Position numbers and translations under genes: made by a program
Source of the DNA: Eucommia ulmoides
Taxonomy: Eukaryota > Streptophyta > Magnoliopsida > Garryales > Eucommiaceae
DNA length: 64,000 nt
Direction of reading: 5' to 3'
NCBI GenBank assembly: GCA_016647705.1
Contig: CM028339.1
Span: 18,494,803 to 18,558,802 of the forward strand
Shown: positions 45,481-56,088 of the stretch, one piece after another
Layout: every line of letters starts with the position of its first letter
Numbering within the stretch: the stretch's first letter is position 1
Notes under the pieces: model-generated
Database searches by the model: none
What the model was told of the DNA's origin: nothing
The model's input: the letters and a program-made list of their open reading frames with translations, nothing else

Positions 45481-46499
45481 ATCAAGAAATAAGTTGATAT
45501 GTCTCGGTAATAGATAAGAAAAAAGAAAAAGAGAATATTGAGGTCTCCAATCACGTGTTCGACTTCGTGAATGCTATTTTTGTGTAGGAAGGATAACACG
45601 AGTTGGCGCCATCATTGTCTAGCACTGTAGCCTTCGTTGATAAAGAAATTAAGTCCCTCGGCTGCATCATTCGGAGAGAAATGGGTAAAAACCTGGATGG
45701 AATAACAAAGCTGATAGAAGTTAAGGAGAAGAGGATGAGATTCGGGATGGGATATGAGCCGATAAGAGAAGACAGGGAAAAATTCTTTTGAAAGAAGAGG
45801 GACGAATTCTCAGACAGCTAGCCGATGAAAATCCCGTATATCCAGGTTACCTTCTCCTGTCTGACAAAAACCATTAAGGAAAAAGGGGCTATAGAATTTG
45901 AGATGCACCCTGAGAAAGTGTTGATCGAGGAAGCTGTGAATGTAATCCTGGGAAATGAGGCAGGTCCAAGCCATGGGTTCAGGATTCTTGTTCCCTCTCG
46001 GTTCACCAGGCATTTCAGTAAAATTGAAGAAATTTTTTGTCCTCACCTTTTCATTCAGCTAGTCTTCTAGATGAAAAAAGATTTTCTTTGTAAAGACTTT
46101 TAAATTTAATGAATGCAATTCTGTTTTATTTAATATATGCTTTAAATGTTGGAATTTTACTTTTTTTAGGCTGCCTAAGTTACCAGTATATGATGCATGT
46201 GATATAACTAAGGTAGAGTGCGATGTATATGATTTCAATGCAGAGTTAGACCATAATCTGATAGGAGTGGAAACCAGAAGATGACTCTTACTAGCCAGAC
46301 GATAGTGAGATCGAGAAAGCCTTTGTGGAATTTAAGAATAAGCCGATTCCCAATGACGACGAGACTAAGATGATAAACTTAGGGACCCCATAGGAGTTGA
46401 AGGAAGTAAAGATTGGATCAACTCTCACTGCTCTAGAGAAGAAAAAATTGATAACACTCTTGGTTGCCTACCAAGATATCTTTGCCTGGTCCTATAATG

Positions 46500-47330
46500 A
46501 TATGGTGAGGTTGGACAAAAGTATCATGACCTATAGTAGCTGCTAAAGCCTGGGAGTATACCGGTCAAGCAAAAGTTGAGAAAGCTGAGGCCTGCTGTCA
46601 ACTTTGCGGTCAAAGAGGAAATCGTGAAATAGTTCAATAACCGAATCATCGAAGTCTATAACTACAATAAATGGCTCTCTAATGTCTTTCCAGTGCCAAA
46701 ATCCTCGAGAAACATCAGAGTCTATGTGGATTATCGTGATCTCAATCGGGCAAGTCTGAAAGATGATTTTTCATTGCCGAACATTCATAACATTATTGAC
46801 AATACTGCAGGCCAAAAGCTCTATTCCTTCATCGATGGATTCTTCAGATATAATCAGATTCTAATGGATGAGAAAGATCAGGAAAATACAATCTTCACCA
46901 CACCGTGAGGAGTCTGCTGCTATAGGACGATGCCTTTTGGTCTAAAAAATGCGGGGGAACATACCAAAGAGTGATGATGACTTTTTTTTATGATATGATG
47001 CACAAGGAGATGGAGGTTTATGTTGATGACATGATCGTGAAATTTCAGGAGAATGAGGATCATCTCTGCCATTTGAAAAGAATATTTGACAAACTTTATA
47101 AGTATCAAATTAAGCTCAATCTGGCAAAATATGCTTTCAGGGTAACTTTGGGAAAGCTTATGGGTTTCATGGTAGATCGTTATGGAATCAAGACTGATCA
47201 TACAAAGACGAAGGCCATTTGTGAGATACCGTCACTGAGAAATGAGAAGGAGATCTGAGGTTTTCTAGGTCGATTGAATTTTATAGCCTTGTTTATTTTC
47301 CAGCTCACTGTCATTTGTGAGCCAATCTAC
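46500..47330 (+). pseudogene. Ogre/Tat reverse transcriptase, decayed
   Basis: Visible motifs in order: PVPKSSRNIRVYVDYRDLN (46,691-46,750), FSLPNIHNIIDN, YSFIDGFFRYNQI, TMPFGLKNAG after a frame change, VYVDDMIVK with the catalytic YVDD at 47,019-47,030, and IRGFLGRLNFIA-like sequence with a stop near 47,257. The length fits a complete domain. Frames change at least twice, so the enzyme is not expressed. Confidence 0.85.
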
Positions 47331-47810
47331 AAGCTGCTTTGAAAAGAGAGTGACGGGCGATGGAATGCTGATTGTCAGAATGTCTTGGAGAAGATTAAAG
47401 CTGTTTGACCAACCCTCCAGTTCTGGTGCTACCTCGGGAGGCAGTTCCACTGTTGCTGTATTTGTTGGTTCTCGACTCCTCTACAAGAGCCATTCTCGGA
47501 TAGCTCGATGAATCCAAGAAGAAAGAACAAGCCATCCACTACCTCAACAAATATTTCACAAAGTACGAGAAAAATTACACCTTCCTGGAGAGAACCTGTT
47601 GTGCATTGGCCTGGTCCCCTTAGAGACTACACTATTATATACTCCCGTTAACTACCTATTTGATAGACAGGATGGATCCCTTAAAGTATATCTTCGAAAA
47701 TACAATTATGGTAGGAAAAGTTACAAAATGGTAAATGCTGTAACAGAGTTCGACATCATCTATAAGACCCAAAAGTTGGTGAAGGGTCAGGAGATAGTGG
47801 ATTAATTGGC
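47330..47810 (+). pseudogene. Ogre/Tat first RNase H region, decayed
   Basis: Follows the RT. Only patches are recognisable (VAVFVGSRLLYKSHS-like and FDIIYKTQKLVKGQEIVD, the latter matching the usual YDI-YVPQKAIKGQALAD end of this domain). Frames are broken throughout. Confidence 0.5.
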
Positions 47811-47889
47811 TAGTTGTCTAGCCCAAATGGATTACCAGCCTCTTGAGATGCTATTTCCTGATGAGACGATTCATGCGGTGGAGGAAGAA

Positions 47890-48300
47890 GGAGAGGAAAC
47901 AATCTAGAAAATGTATTTCGACGGAGCCGTAAACTCTTGAGGGGCCAAAATCGGAGACGTTCTTGTTTCTTTGGGTAAGAAACATTATCCGGTGGCTTCC
48001 AAGTTGAAGTTTTAGAGAACCAATAATCGAGCTGAGTACGAATCATGTATTTTAGGGCTCCAGTTGGGTATCAACGTGAAAATTAAAGAGTTTCTAGTGT
48101 TCGGGGATTCTGAGCTAATAATCAATCAAGTGACAGATAAGTATGCCACGAGAGATTCAACCTTAGTAGCCTATAATAATCACCACCTGGAGTTGTGCAA
48201 GCAGATGATTGAATTTGAAAGCATACCGAGGCTAAAAAATGACTTTGCTGATGCCTTAGCTACCTTAACATCTATAATTTCTATCACCTAGAAGGATGAT
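47890..48300 (+). pseudogene. Second RNase H (archaeal-type), decayed
   Basis: Reads FDGAVNS, stop, GAKIGDVLVSLGKKHYPVA, then NNRAEYESCILGLQLGINV, FLVFGDSELIINQV and DFADALATLTSI. The Asp, Glu, Asp and Asp of the RNase H fold can all be placed. A second RNase H after the first is characteristic of Tat/Ogre elements. Few stops in this part, and one frame covers most of it (48,064-48,291 open). Confidence 0.8.
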
Positions 48301-48479
48301 GATATCATTTTAGTGGCAATATGAGTTCAACGCCGACTGACCCATTGTTGCCAACTCGAAGCCGAACCTGCCAAGGACCCTTGGTACCACAATATAAAGA
48401 ACTTCTTAAAAAATCGGGAGTACCCAAAAGGAGGATCGAGTGTTTATCGGAAGACCCTCTAGGGATTAGTAGGCCAATT

Positions 48480-49631
48480 CTTCCAAAGCGAGGAGACTCT
48501 ATACAAGCACTCCTCTGACATAGGTTTGTTGAGATATGTTGAATTTGAAGATGCCATCCAGTTAATGAAAGAATTCCATGGTCACATATGTGGACCTCAC
48601 ACGAGCGACTTCATGCTTTCATAGATGATCCTGAGGATCAGACATTTCTGGCTGAGGATGGAAAATGATTGTATGCAGTTTGTCCAAAAATGCTATAAGT
48701 GTTAGATCCACGGTGACCAAATCCATGTACCACCTTCATAACTTCATTGCCTGGCGGCCCCATAGCCCTTCTCAAAGTAGCATATGGATGTCATTGGAGA
48801 AGTCACCTCTAAGGCACCGAGTGGTCATCGCTTCATCCTGGTGGTGATTGATTATTTTACCAAGTGGGTAGAGTCTGTCTCCCTAGCTTGGGTGACTCAA
48901 AGGACAGTAGCCCAGCTCATCAAAGAAAATATCGTGCCGAGGTACGGTTTATCGTAAGCACTGATAAATGACAATGCCAGAAACCTGAAGGGCTCAAAGG
49001 TACAAGAAATCTATTAGTAGTTCGAGATCGAGCATAGAAACTCAGCACCTTATTGTCTAAAGATGAATGAAACAGTGGAAGCCGCCAATAAAAATATAAA
49101 GAAAACTTTCTGGAAGATGATCAATAACTATAAAGAGTGGAATGCCATGCTGCCGTTTGCTTTGAAGGCTTACCAGAATTTAGTTTGAACCTCAGTAGGG
49201 GAAACCCCTTACTCTCTAGTTTATGGAACGGAAGCAGTGATACCAGCTAAGGTGAAAATTCTATATCTGCGAGTGCTCATGGAGGCCAAGCTCAATGAAA
49301 CTGAATAGGTGTAGTAGAGGTTGGACCAACTTTACTTAATCGATAAAAAACAACTGACAGCAATATACCACGGACAATGTTACAGATAGAGAATTGCTAA
49401 AGCTCATGATAAGCGGGTTAGACCTAGAGTCTTCAAGGCCAGTGAGTTGGTATTGAAGAAAATCTTTTCTTTCTAAGACGAAGCCAAGGGCAAGTTTTCA
49501 CCCTAAACTGGAAAGGTCCTTTTGTTGTTCACAAAGCCTTGAGCGGTAGAGTGTTGATTCTCCAGAAAGTAGATGGCTATGTATTTCCCAAGCTTCTAAA
49601 CTCGAATTCTGTAAAGAAGTACTTTGCTTAA
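48480..49631 (+). pseudogene. Ogre/Tat integrase, decayed
   Basis: A zinc-binding part near 48,570-48,700 (EFHGHICGPH and CYKC) is followed by a single frame from 48,784 to about 49,505 with nine stops and no shift. The catalytic triad is intact in position: Asp codons at 48,787 and 48,970 and Glu at 49,078, giving the D,D-35-E spacing. VEAANKNIKKTFWKM and TPYSLVYGTEAVIP are typical. After a shift the C-terminus reads VVHKALSG and NSVKKYFA, ending at 49,631. Six of the nine stops are TAG. Confidence 0.9.
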
Positions 49632-50460
49632 TAAAGATATTTGTTTTTCGAGTAAGTTATTTTGATTGTGATTATCTGTTCTTAAAAATAAAAAAAAATA
49701 AAAATTAAAAAGAATAATAATTCCAAACTCTTAGCCGCTAGGAAACGAGGGTGAAAGAGGAAAATAAAATAAGAGTGACCCAAACGTGGTGAAAACTTGA
49801 AAGAGTGTTATGAAAAGAATGTAGGGACCGTAGCAAAAAAAATAAAAAAAAAGGAACAAGTAGATTGCCCGGGGGTTCTTTTTCGGAATAACACTACGGT
49901 TGACTTTCATCGACTGTAAAGATCTCCGTGTTCGAAACTTGATGGATTTGGAAGGAGATTGAATCTATGAAAAAGAACATCAGGTATGGCTCGGGTTTAC
50001 ATTGAAATCGTACTTGTCAGACAGTCCAACTTTGAATCTCGCAGCAATCAAATTTTTTGATAAAGGTACTTGTTTTACTAAGGTTTTATACATTTTTTTC
50101 CGTATTTTGGGTAAACTAGTTTTGCGAGATTTAAGAAATACGAAGCAAGCAGAAGTACATAACCCCCCTAATACTGAAGACGCTTGGCAGAAAAGAGGAA
50201 ATAAGAAACAATAGGAGTAAAAAATAAAGTTGATGGGAATATCGTTCGATGTTGGACCTCGCCAATAACCGATAGAAAACTTCCACATGGAGACGGAAGA
50301 ATCTCCCGATGTCACTCCAATCCAAGCGCCATCAGTCAACCCATTAAGTCTAAAAGAAGGGAACAGAATTGCAAGTTATTAAAGGTAACCAAATTTTCAG
50401 ATTAAGATTTTGTTTTGGAAGTGTTATTTTACAGAAATCTCAAACAAGCCAGAAGCATGG
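49632..50460 (+). other. 3' internal region of the Ogre/Tat element
   Basis: A-rich non-coding sequence after the integrase stop, then mixed sequence with no recognisable gene. Ends at the Athila LTR. No polypurine tract or 3' LTR seen. Confidence 0.5.
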
Positions 50461-51412
50461 CGTACGACGAGGATTTAATCGCTCGCGTATTGAATTTACT
50501 CGCAAGTGCACGAGGTCAAGTTTTAGTATAGTGATCATGATATCGGATATCGTTTCCAAAGGGACGTGTAACTTAGTTGAATACTGTGATTTTCATAGCC
50601 TCATATTATCTCAACTTTTCAAAAATTGTTTGTATTTTAATTACAACTAAGATACATGACAACTATAAGTTAGTTCTAACTATATTAATTACCTAGGTAT
50701 TGATTTCTTTTACATAATACATATTTGACTTCGTTTAGTTAGCTATAATGGTGTTTATCCTATCTGACAATCTCTGTATCTATAGCTCACTCACTCCCTC
50801 TTCCAAGTGTAAAGCAAACAAATATATGACTTCGCGTTGACACCAAGGTCCCCCTTAAACGTCTTTTCGAACACATAGTCACATGAGTCGTGAACCAACG
50901 TCATGGATTGCACACGTTCTAACGCCCTCTCGGGTCGTTAGAACGTCACGTTGTGTTTAACCTTAGTCCGAATCCGGGGTTACCTATTCCGAGTGTCAAA
51001 TCCCGTATTCTCGATTTATCATAACAAGCATAATATCAAGAATAACGATAAACACAATCGGATTTAGACAAACATCCATTAAAGTAACGTATATTAAATC
51101 AAACTAGCATTACATGACTTACAACAACACCTAAGTAATATTTATCTAATACTACATGATCCTAGACATATAACATACAAAACAAGAGTGGTTTAACATC
51201 ATTTGATATGGAAAAGTAATTACAAAGATAAAAACAAGAGAAGAACGATCAAATCTAAGAGTGAAACAATCCACTATCGCTTAAGATTACTTCGCAAATG
51301 TTTCATCTTCTTCCGAATGATGAACCTCATCCTTGATCTCTCAAAAATGGCTAAAGAACACTATATTAGGTTTAGGAACATTAAACAACCGGTTTTAGAC
51401 GTGGGAGACTGG

Positions 51413-51421
51413 TATTTATAG
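51413..51421 (-). promoter_or_regulatory. TATA box, truncated Athila LTR
   Basis: CTATAAATA on the minus strand; the complete LTR has it at 57,041-57,049. Confidence 0.6.
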
Positions 51422-51469
51422 GCCTAAGGTTTCAAAAATATCTAAAAGATATTTTCCCTTGTGCAGAGC

Positions 51470-51711
51470 AGACCGCCTAGGCAACGGTTTTCTTTGCCTA
51501 GGCGGAGGTTAAGTTAGTTTGCTTATTGCCTAGGCAATGGTTCTTTGCCTAGGAGATGGGCTGGCACATAATTCTTTGACGCTTCTCTACCTAGGCGGTG
51601 GAGCAGCTCTCAACTTTCTAACGGTTTTCTGCCTAGGCAATTGTTTTCTCGCCTAGGCGGTGGACTGCACTCCAACTCCCTAACCCTTCTGTGCCTAGGC
51701 GGTGGTTTCAC
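51470..51711. repeat. CCTAGG palindrome array in the LTR
   Basis: At least eight copies or variants of GCCTAGGCGGTGG, each built on the palindrome GCCTAGGC, spaced irregularly by 15-60 bp. The complete LTR has the longer version at 57,095-57,375. Confidence 0.8.
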
Positions 51712-52326
51712 TTTATAAGCTAGAAAATTCACGATGTCCGCAAACCATGGAAGTGTATTGCTAATTGCGAATAACTGCTCGTTAGGGAACACCTCCGTGA
51801 TGCTGGACTCCTCATCGACGTCCTCTTGAATCAACCTTGACAGATGGTCTGCTACAACATTCTCACTCTCTTTTTTATCTCGGATCTCGGCATCAAACTC
51901 TTGCAATAAAAGAATCCACCTAATCAAATGGGGCTTGGCGTCTTTCTTTGCGAACAAGTACCGGATAGCCGCGTGATCCGTGTAGACGATCACTTTTGAT
52001 CCAATTATATAAAATCGAAACTTGTCACAGGCAAAAACAACAGCTAGCATTTCCTTCTCCGTTGTGGTGTAATTCTCCTGGGCATCATTCAATGTCTTAC
52101 TCGCATAATAGATGGATCGAAAGATTTTCTCCTTCCATTGGCCTAATACCGCGCCAACGGCATAGTCACTCACGTCGCACATAATCTTAAATGGAACCTC
52201 CCAGTCCGGAGCAACCATTATAGGAGCCGTGATCAACTTCTCATTTATCGCCTTGAAAGCTTCCATGCAAGCTTCATTGAATTCAAATGGAGTATCCTTC
52301 TCAAGTAGGTGGCATAACGGCTTCAC
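51610..52326 (-). pseudogene. Athila RNase H joined to LTR sequence
   Basis: A 238-codon open frame. It starts at the end of the RT connection (MKPLCHLLEKDTPFEF). It contains the RNase H domain with CDVSDYAVGAVLGQ, TEKEMLAVVFA, YTDHAAIRYLFAKK and VVADHLSRL, so all four catalytic acidic residues are placed. After NTLPWFADIVNFLAYK (residue 205) it continues for 33 residues encoded by the LTR palindrome array (PPPRHRRVRELE). The integrase that should follow is deleted. The frame is a deletion product, not a natural protein end. Confidence 0.85.
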
Positions 52327-53120
52327 CGTCTTCGAGAAGTCCTTGATAAATCACCAGTAAAAGCCGGTATGCCCCAAGAAACTTCAAACTCTTTCACATT
52401 AATCGGTGGCGGAAGCTTCTTGATTGTTTCAATCTTTGCTCGGTCTACCTCAAGCCCTTTGGAAGAGACTTGATGACCTAACATGATCCTCTCTTTGACC
52501 ATAAAGTGACACTTCTCCCAATTGAGGACTAAATTTTTCTCCTCACATCGGTTAAGAACAAGCGCTAAATTGTATAAGTAGTGATCAAAAGACGAACCAA
52601 AGATCGAAAAATCATCCATGAAGATTTCCATTTTCTCCTCCACCATATCCGAAAATATTGCCATCATACACCGTTAAAAAGTTTTTGGTGCATTGCAAAG
52701 GCCAAACGACATACGTCTATAAGCGAACGTCCCATACGGGCATGTGAAAGTAGTCTTTTCTTGGTCCTTCGGTGCAATGGCTATTTAATTGTATCCAAAA
52801 TAGCCGTCAAGAAAGCAATAGTAATTATATCCGGCTAATCGATCGAGCATTTGGTTAATGAAAGGAAGAGGAAAATGATATTTCCTCGTCTCCTTGTTAA
52901 ATCTTTTATAATCAATGCACACGCGCCATCCCGTGATGGTTCGTGTAGGAATAAGATCATCCTTATCATTCTTCACCACCGTCATACCTCCTTTCTTGGG
53001 TACCACTTGCACCGGGCTAACCCAATTGCTATTGGATATAACATATATAATTCTCGCATTCGAGAGCTTCAACACTTCTGCTCTCACAACTTCTTTTATT
53101 GCTGGATTTAGCCGTCTTTG
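52323..53120 (-). pseudogene. Athila reverse transcriptase
   Basis: Upstream part 53,087-52,785: WVSPVQVVPKKGGMTVV, RVCIDYKRFNKETRKYHFPL and INQMLDRLAGYNYYCFLDGY. After a short gap with stops, the part at 52,667-52,323 has FSDMVEEKMEIFMDDFSIFG, with the catalytic FMDD near 52,611-52,619. Then come NLVLNWEKCHFMVKE, GHQVSSKGLEVDRAKIE and a garbled GIPAFTGDLS. FMDD in place of YVDD is normal for Athila. Stops and a frame change near 52,680-52,790 and at 52,323 inactivate it. Confidence 0.9.
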
Positions 53121-54247
53121 ATGCTCGATGGAGGGTTTGAACGAGTCCTCTCCATCAAGATCTTATGCATGCAAATAGAATGGCTAATTCCTTTGATATC
53201 TGAGATAGACCAAGCAAAAGTGGATCGATGCCGCTTCAAAATCCTCAGTAGCTTACACTCCTCTTCTTCCATCAAAGATGACGAAATTATAATCGGATTA
53301 GTTGAATTTTCTCCCAAAAGGATATACCAAAAATGCTCCGGTAATTGCTTGACTATTAATCCACTGTGAGGCGGATTTGATTCCTTGGGAGACTTTACGA
53401 CTTCTTCAATCACTGCCACATGAATAGGATCCTCTACGTCTTTAGATTGAGTATCCAAAGTCAGCACGTAGTCCATAACTTCAATTTCCATAGTAGATCC
53501 CTTCTCACCAAGATCCCCCATAAACAAGGAATTTGTAAGTGTATACTCTAATGAATCCCTCTCTACTTTTGCAAGAAAGAATTCCCCCACACAAGAGTCC
53601 ACAACATCAACTTGATTGCATTTAGGAAGTTCATTCGGAAAGTTCATTGTTTTGAAAATATTGAACTTTATCTCTTCATCATTCAACCTCAACATAAGAT
53701 TGCCATTATGCACCTCTATTAAGGCCTTTATCGTTGCAAGAAAAGGTCTTCCAAGGATGATCGGGATCTCCATATCCTCCTCCATTTCTAACACAACAAA
53801 ATCCACCGGAAAGATGAATTTGTCCACCTTTATTAACACGTCCTCAATGATTCATTTCGAATAGGTTAACGAACGGTCTGCCATTTAGAGGAAAATCGTG
53901 GTCTACTTTGCACTCCCAAGTCCCAACTTTCGGTAAACGGAAGAAGGCATCAAAATAATACTCGCCCCAAGATCACAAAGAGCCTTGTCGAAATGAGATT
54001 TCCCGATAGTACACGGAATTGTGAAACTACCCAGATCCTTCAATTTTGTAGGCAACTTCCTCTGTAGTATCGCACTACATTCCTCTGTCATCTTTACCAT
54101 TTCGTACTCTTCCAACTTCTTCTTCTTTGTCATGATATCTTTCAAGAACTTATTGTAGTTGGGCATTTGCTCCAATGCATCCGCAAAAGAAATGTTGATG
54201 TGAATTTTCTTGAAGATTTCAAGAAATTTTTCAAATTGTGAATCCAA
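53108..54247 (-). pseudogene. Athila protease region
   Basis: 54,247-53,903 gives the end of the gag linker and the protease core: ALEQMPNYNKFLKDIM, TIPCTIGKSHFDKALCDLGAS (DLGAS is the usual Athila form of the aspartic motif) and SSVYRKLGLG. After stops, 53,839-53,108 reads LIKVDKFIFPVDFVVLEMEE, IPIILGRPFLATIKALIEV and the linker to the RT. A 243-codon frame is still open there. Lesions are a few stops near 53,850-53,900. Confidence 0.85.
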
Positions 54248-54256
54248 TTTCTTCTT

Positions 54257-55943
54257 TTAGAATCTTTGAGGATATAGCAACGGTGTAGCTAGAATTGGCG
54301 GATTATCCGAAAATGTCACTCGTCCCGGCATCACCCTTTTATCTTTTCTTTTCTCCTCGACTTTCTCTTTTTTCTTCTCCTCATTTTTGTCCCCCATCTT
54401 ATCTTCATTCAGCTTTTCCTTTCTTTCATCGATTTTTTCATCAACTTCCTCCTCTACAATTGTTCTTGGTTCATTATGTTGAAACTCATGACTTATTCCC
54501 GGCTCATCTTCCGTCGGCTTGCTTGGCTCCACCTCTTTCCAACTTCTCAACTTTATCGCCTAACATTCTCTTGGGTTAGTTTCTGTGTCACTTGGAAACT
54601 TTCCCTTAGTTTTCTCTTGGATAGTTTTAGCAAGCTGCGTGATTTGAGTTTCTAATGATTTCACCATGGCATTGGTTTTTGTACAAATTGTATCAATCGA
54701 GTCAAGCCGTGTTTCATGCTTGTTTAGCCGGTTATCCATCTCACACATAATAGTTTGAGTCTTCTTCATGAAAGAACCCAACACTTCATCCAAGTTTGAT
54801 TTTGGATTATGCATCGGGGGTTGTTGCATTTAACGATTTTGATGCAATGGAAATCCTTGAGCTTGAGTTTCATATCCGGTCGATGGCCTCAACGTGTTCT
54901 GATTGTTCGCATATGAAAAGTTTTCATGATTGAGAAGACCCGGATTGTAGTGAGTTGGAATGTTTGTGACGGGCCTGAAAGTACAGGCTTGATTGTTTAT
55001 GAAATGGCATTCTTTAAAATCACTCTCTAAACTGGGTTGAGAATCGCTTGCAAAAATTCTCGTCTCTATGACTTGACGAAGTACCTTTAGTAGATAAGAC
55101 GACCAATTGTTCCGAGAGTTTGGTTACTTAGGCCGATAAGGTCGCGATGTGATCGGCCTCTTGAATTGTAGAGACCCTTCGTCCCGTATTTCTCTCATTC
55201 GGCCATTGATAATTATTGGCCGCCATCTCCTCCAATAACGCATTTGCTTTATTCAATCTTTGATAGCAATGATCCACCCGAGGCAGCATCAACTGTGGTT
55301 CTAGTCTGGCCATCCAACCTATTGTAAAAGAGTTGGGTTTGAAGCCAATCCATGTTGGGGGCACTTTCGCAACAAATCCTTGAACCTATCCCATGCCTCA
55401 AAGAGTGGCTCATAGTCTCATTGGCGAAACTGCGCAATCTCGCTTCTCAACTGCGAGGTCTTCGACGGTGAGAAAAATTTGGTAAGGAACCTTTGAGCAA
55501 GGTCCTCCCATGTACTAATACTACCCGATTGGATTGATTGAAACCAACCTCTTGCTCAATCACGAAGAGAAAATGGAAATAGTCTCAATCGAATTATGTT
55601 ATCCGCAACTCCATTGATCTTCATTGTATCGCAAATCTCCAGAAAGGTGGCCAAATGGATGTTGGGGTCTTCGTGAAGATTCCCGCCATATTGGTTTTAT
55701 TGAACCATGTTGATTAAGGCGGGCTTCAACTCAAAGTTATTAGCCTAAATCGGCTGCCTTCGAATTCCAGAATAATTATCTAGCATCATAATAGTCTTTG
55801 AGGACTTGTTGTTGAATCTCAGGCACCGAGGGCTACTGAGGTAATGCCTGCGGTACCGGCGGTTGTTAGGTATTTTCACTTCCACCGGCCATAGTAGCAA
55901 GTTGATTTTCTCTCTTTGTCCGTATTCTTTGACTACGCCGCAT
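54257..55943 (-). pseudogene. gag: Athila gag
   Basis: The start codon at 55,943 (MRRSQRIRTKREN) lies just downstream of the primer site. The Retrotrans_gag core, broken by stops, spans about 55,620-55,130 and includes TWEDLAQRFLTKFF-like sequence and the end motif seen as LLEEMAANNYQWPNER in the frame 55,364-55,128. The coiled coil (SFMKKTQTIMCEMDNRLNKH, SLETQITQLAKTIQEK; 54,829-54,560) and an acidic, lysine-rich linker (54,550-54,257) follow. Stops and frame changes are frequent in the core but not in the C-terminal part. Confidence 0.8.
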
Positions 55944-56064
55944 GCATTGCTCAGTTACAACAAATAAATCAAATAAACAAATGAATTGAATGAAAATAAA
56001 ACAAAAGATTTATCGTGATTAATATTTAACCACTTGGTCACAATATCACCACATTAAAACACCG

Positions 56065-56082
56065 TCCCCAGCGACAGCGCCA
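56065..56082 (-). promoter_or_regulatory. Primer binding site, tRNA-Asp type
   Basis: The minus strand reads TGGCGCTGTCGCTGGGGA shortly after the LTR, close to the Athila standard TGGCGCCGTTGCCGGGGA. Confidence 0.85.
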
Positions 56083-56088
56083 AAAACT

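Larger units (their letters stand above)
40123..50460 (+). mobile_element. Ogre/Tat-type Ty3 retrotransposon, decayed, no 3' LTR seen
   Basis: A 2.6-kb LTR, gag, protease, RT, RNase H, a second (archaeal-type) RNase H and integrase follow in order on the plus strand, with many stops and frameshifts. The double RNase H and the long LTR with GTAGGCAACCCAC repeats place it in the Tat branch, near Ogre. The 3' end is cut by the Athila array at 50,461. A same-family LTR at 61,490-63,809 is in the opposite orientation and is not its partner. Confidence 0.75.
50461..51711 (-). repeat. 3' LTR of the second Athila copy, truncated
   Basis: Matches 56,089 to about 57,340 of the complete LTR. At about 51,711 it passes directly into RNase H coding sequence. 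The outer base pair is CG where the partner has TA, both one step from TG. Confidence 0.85.

Noticed and set aside
46500-49631. Endogenous pararetrovirus
   Set aside because: The polyprotein has an integrase with D,D-35-E and two RNase H regions and lies behind an LTR, which fits a Tat/Ogre retrotransposon.
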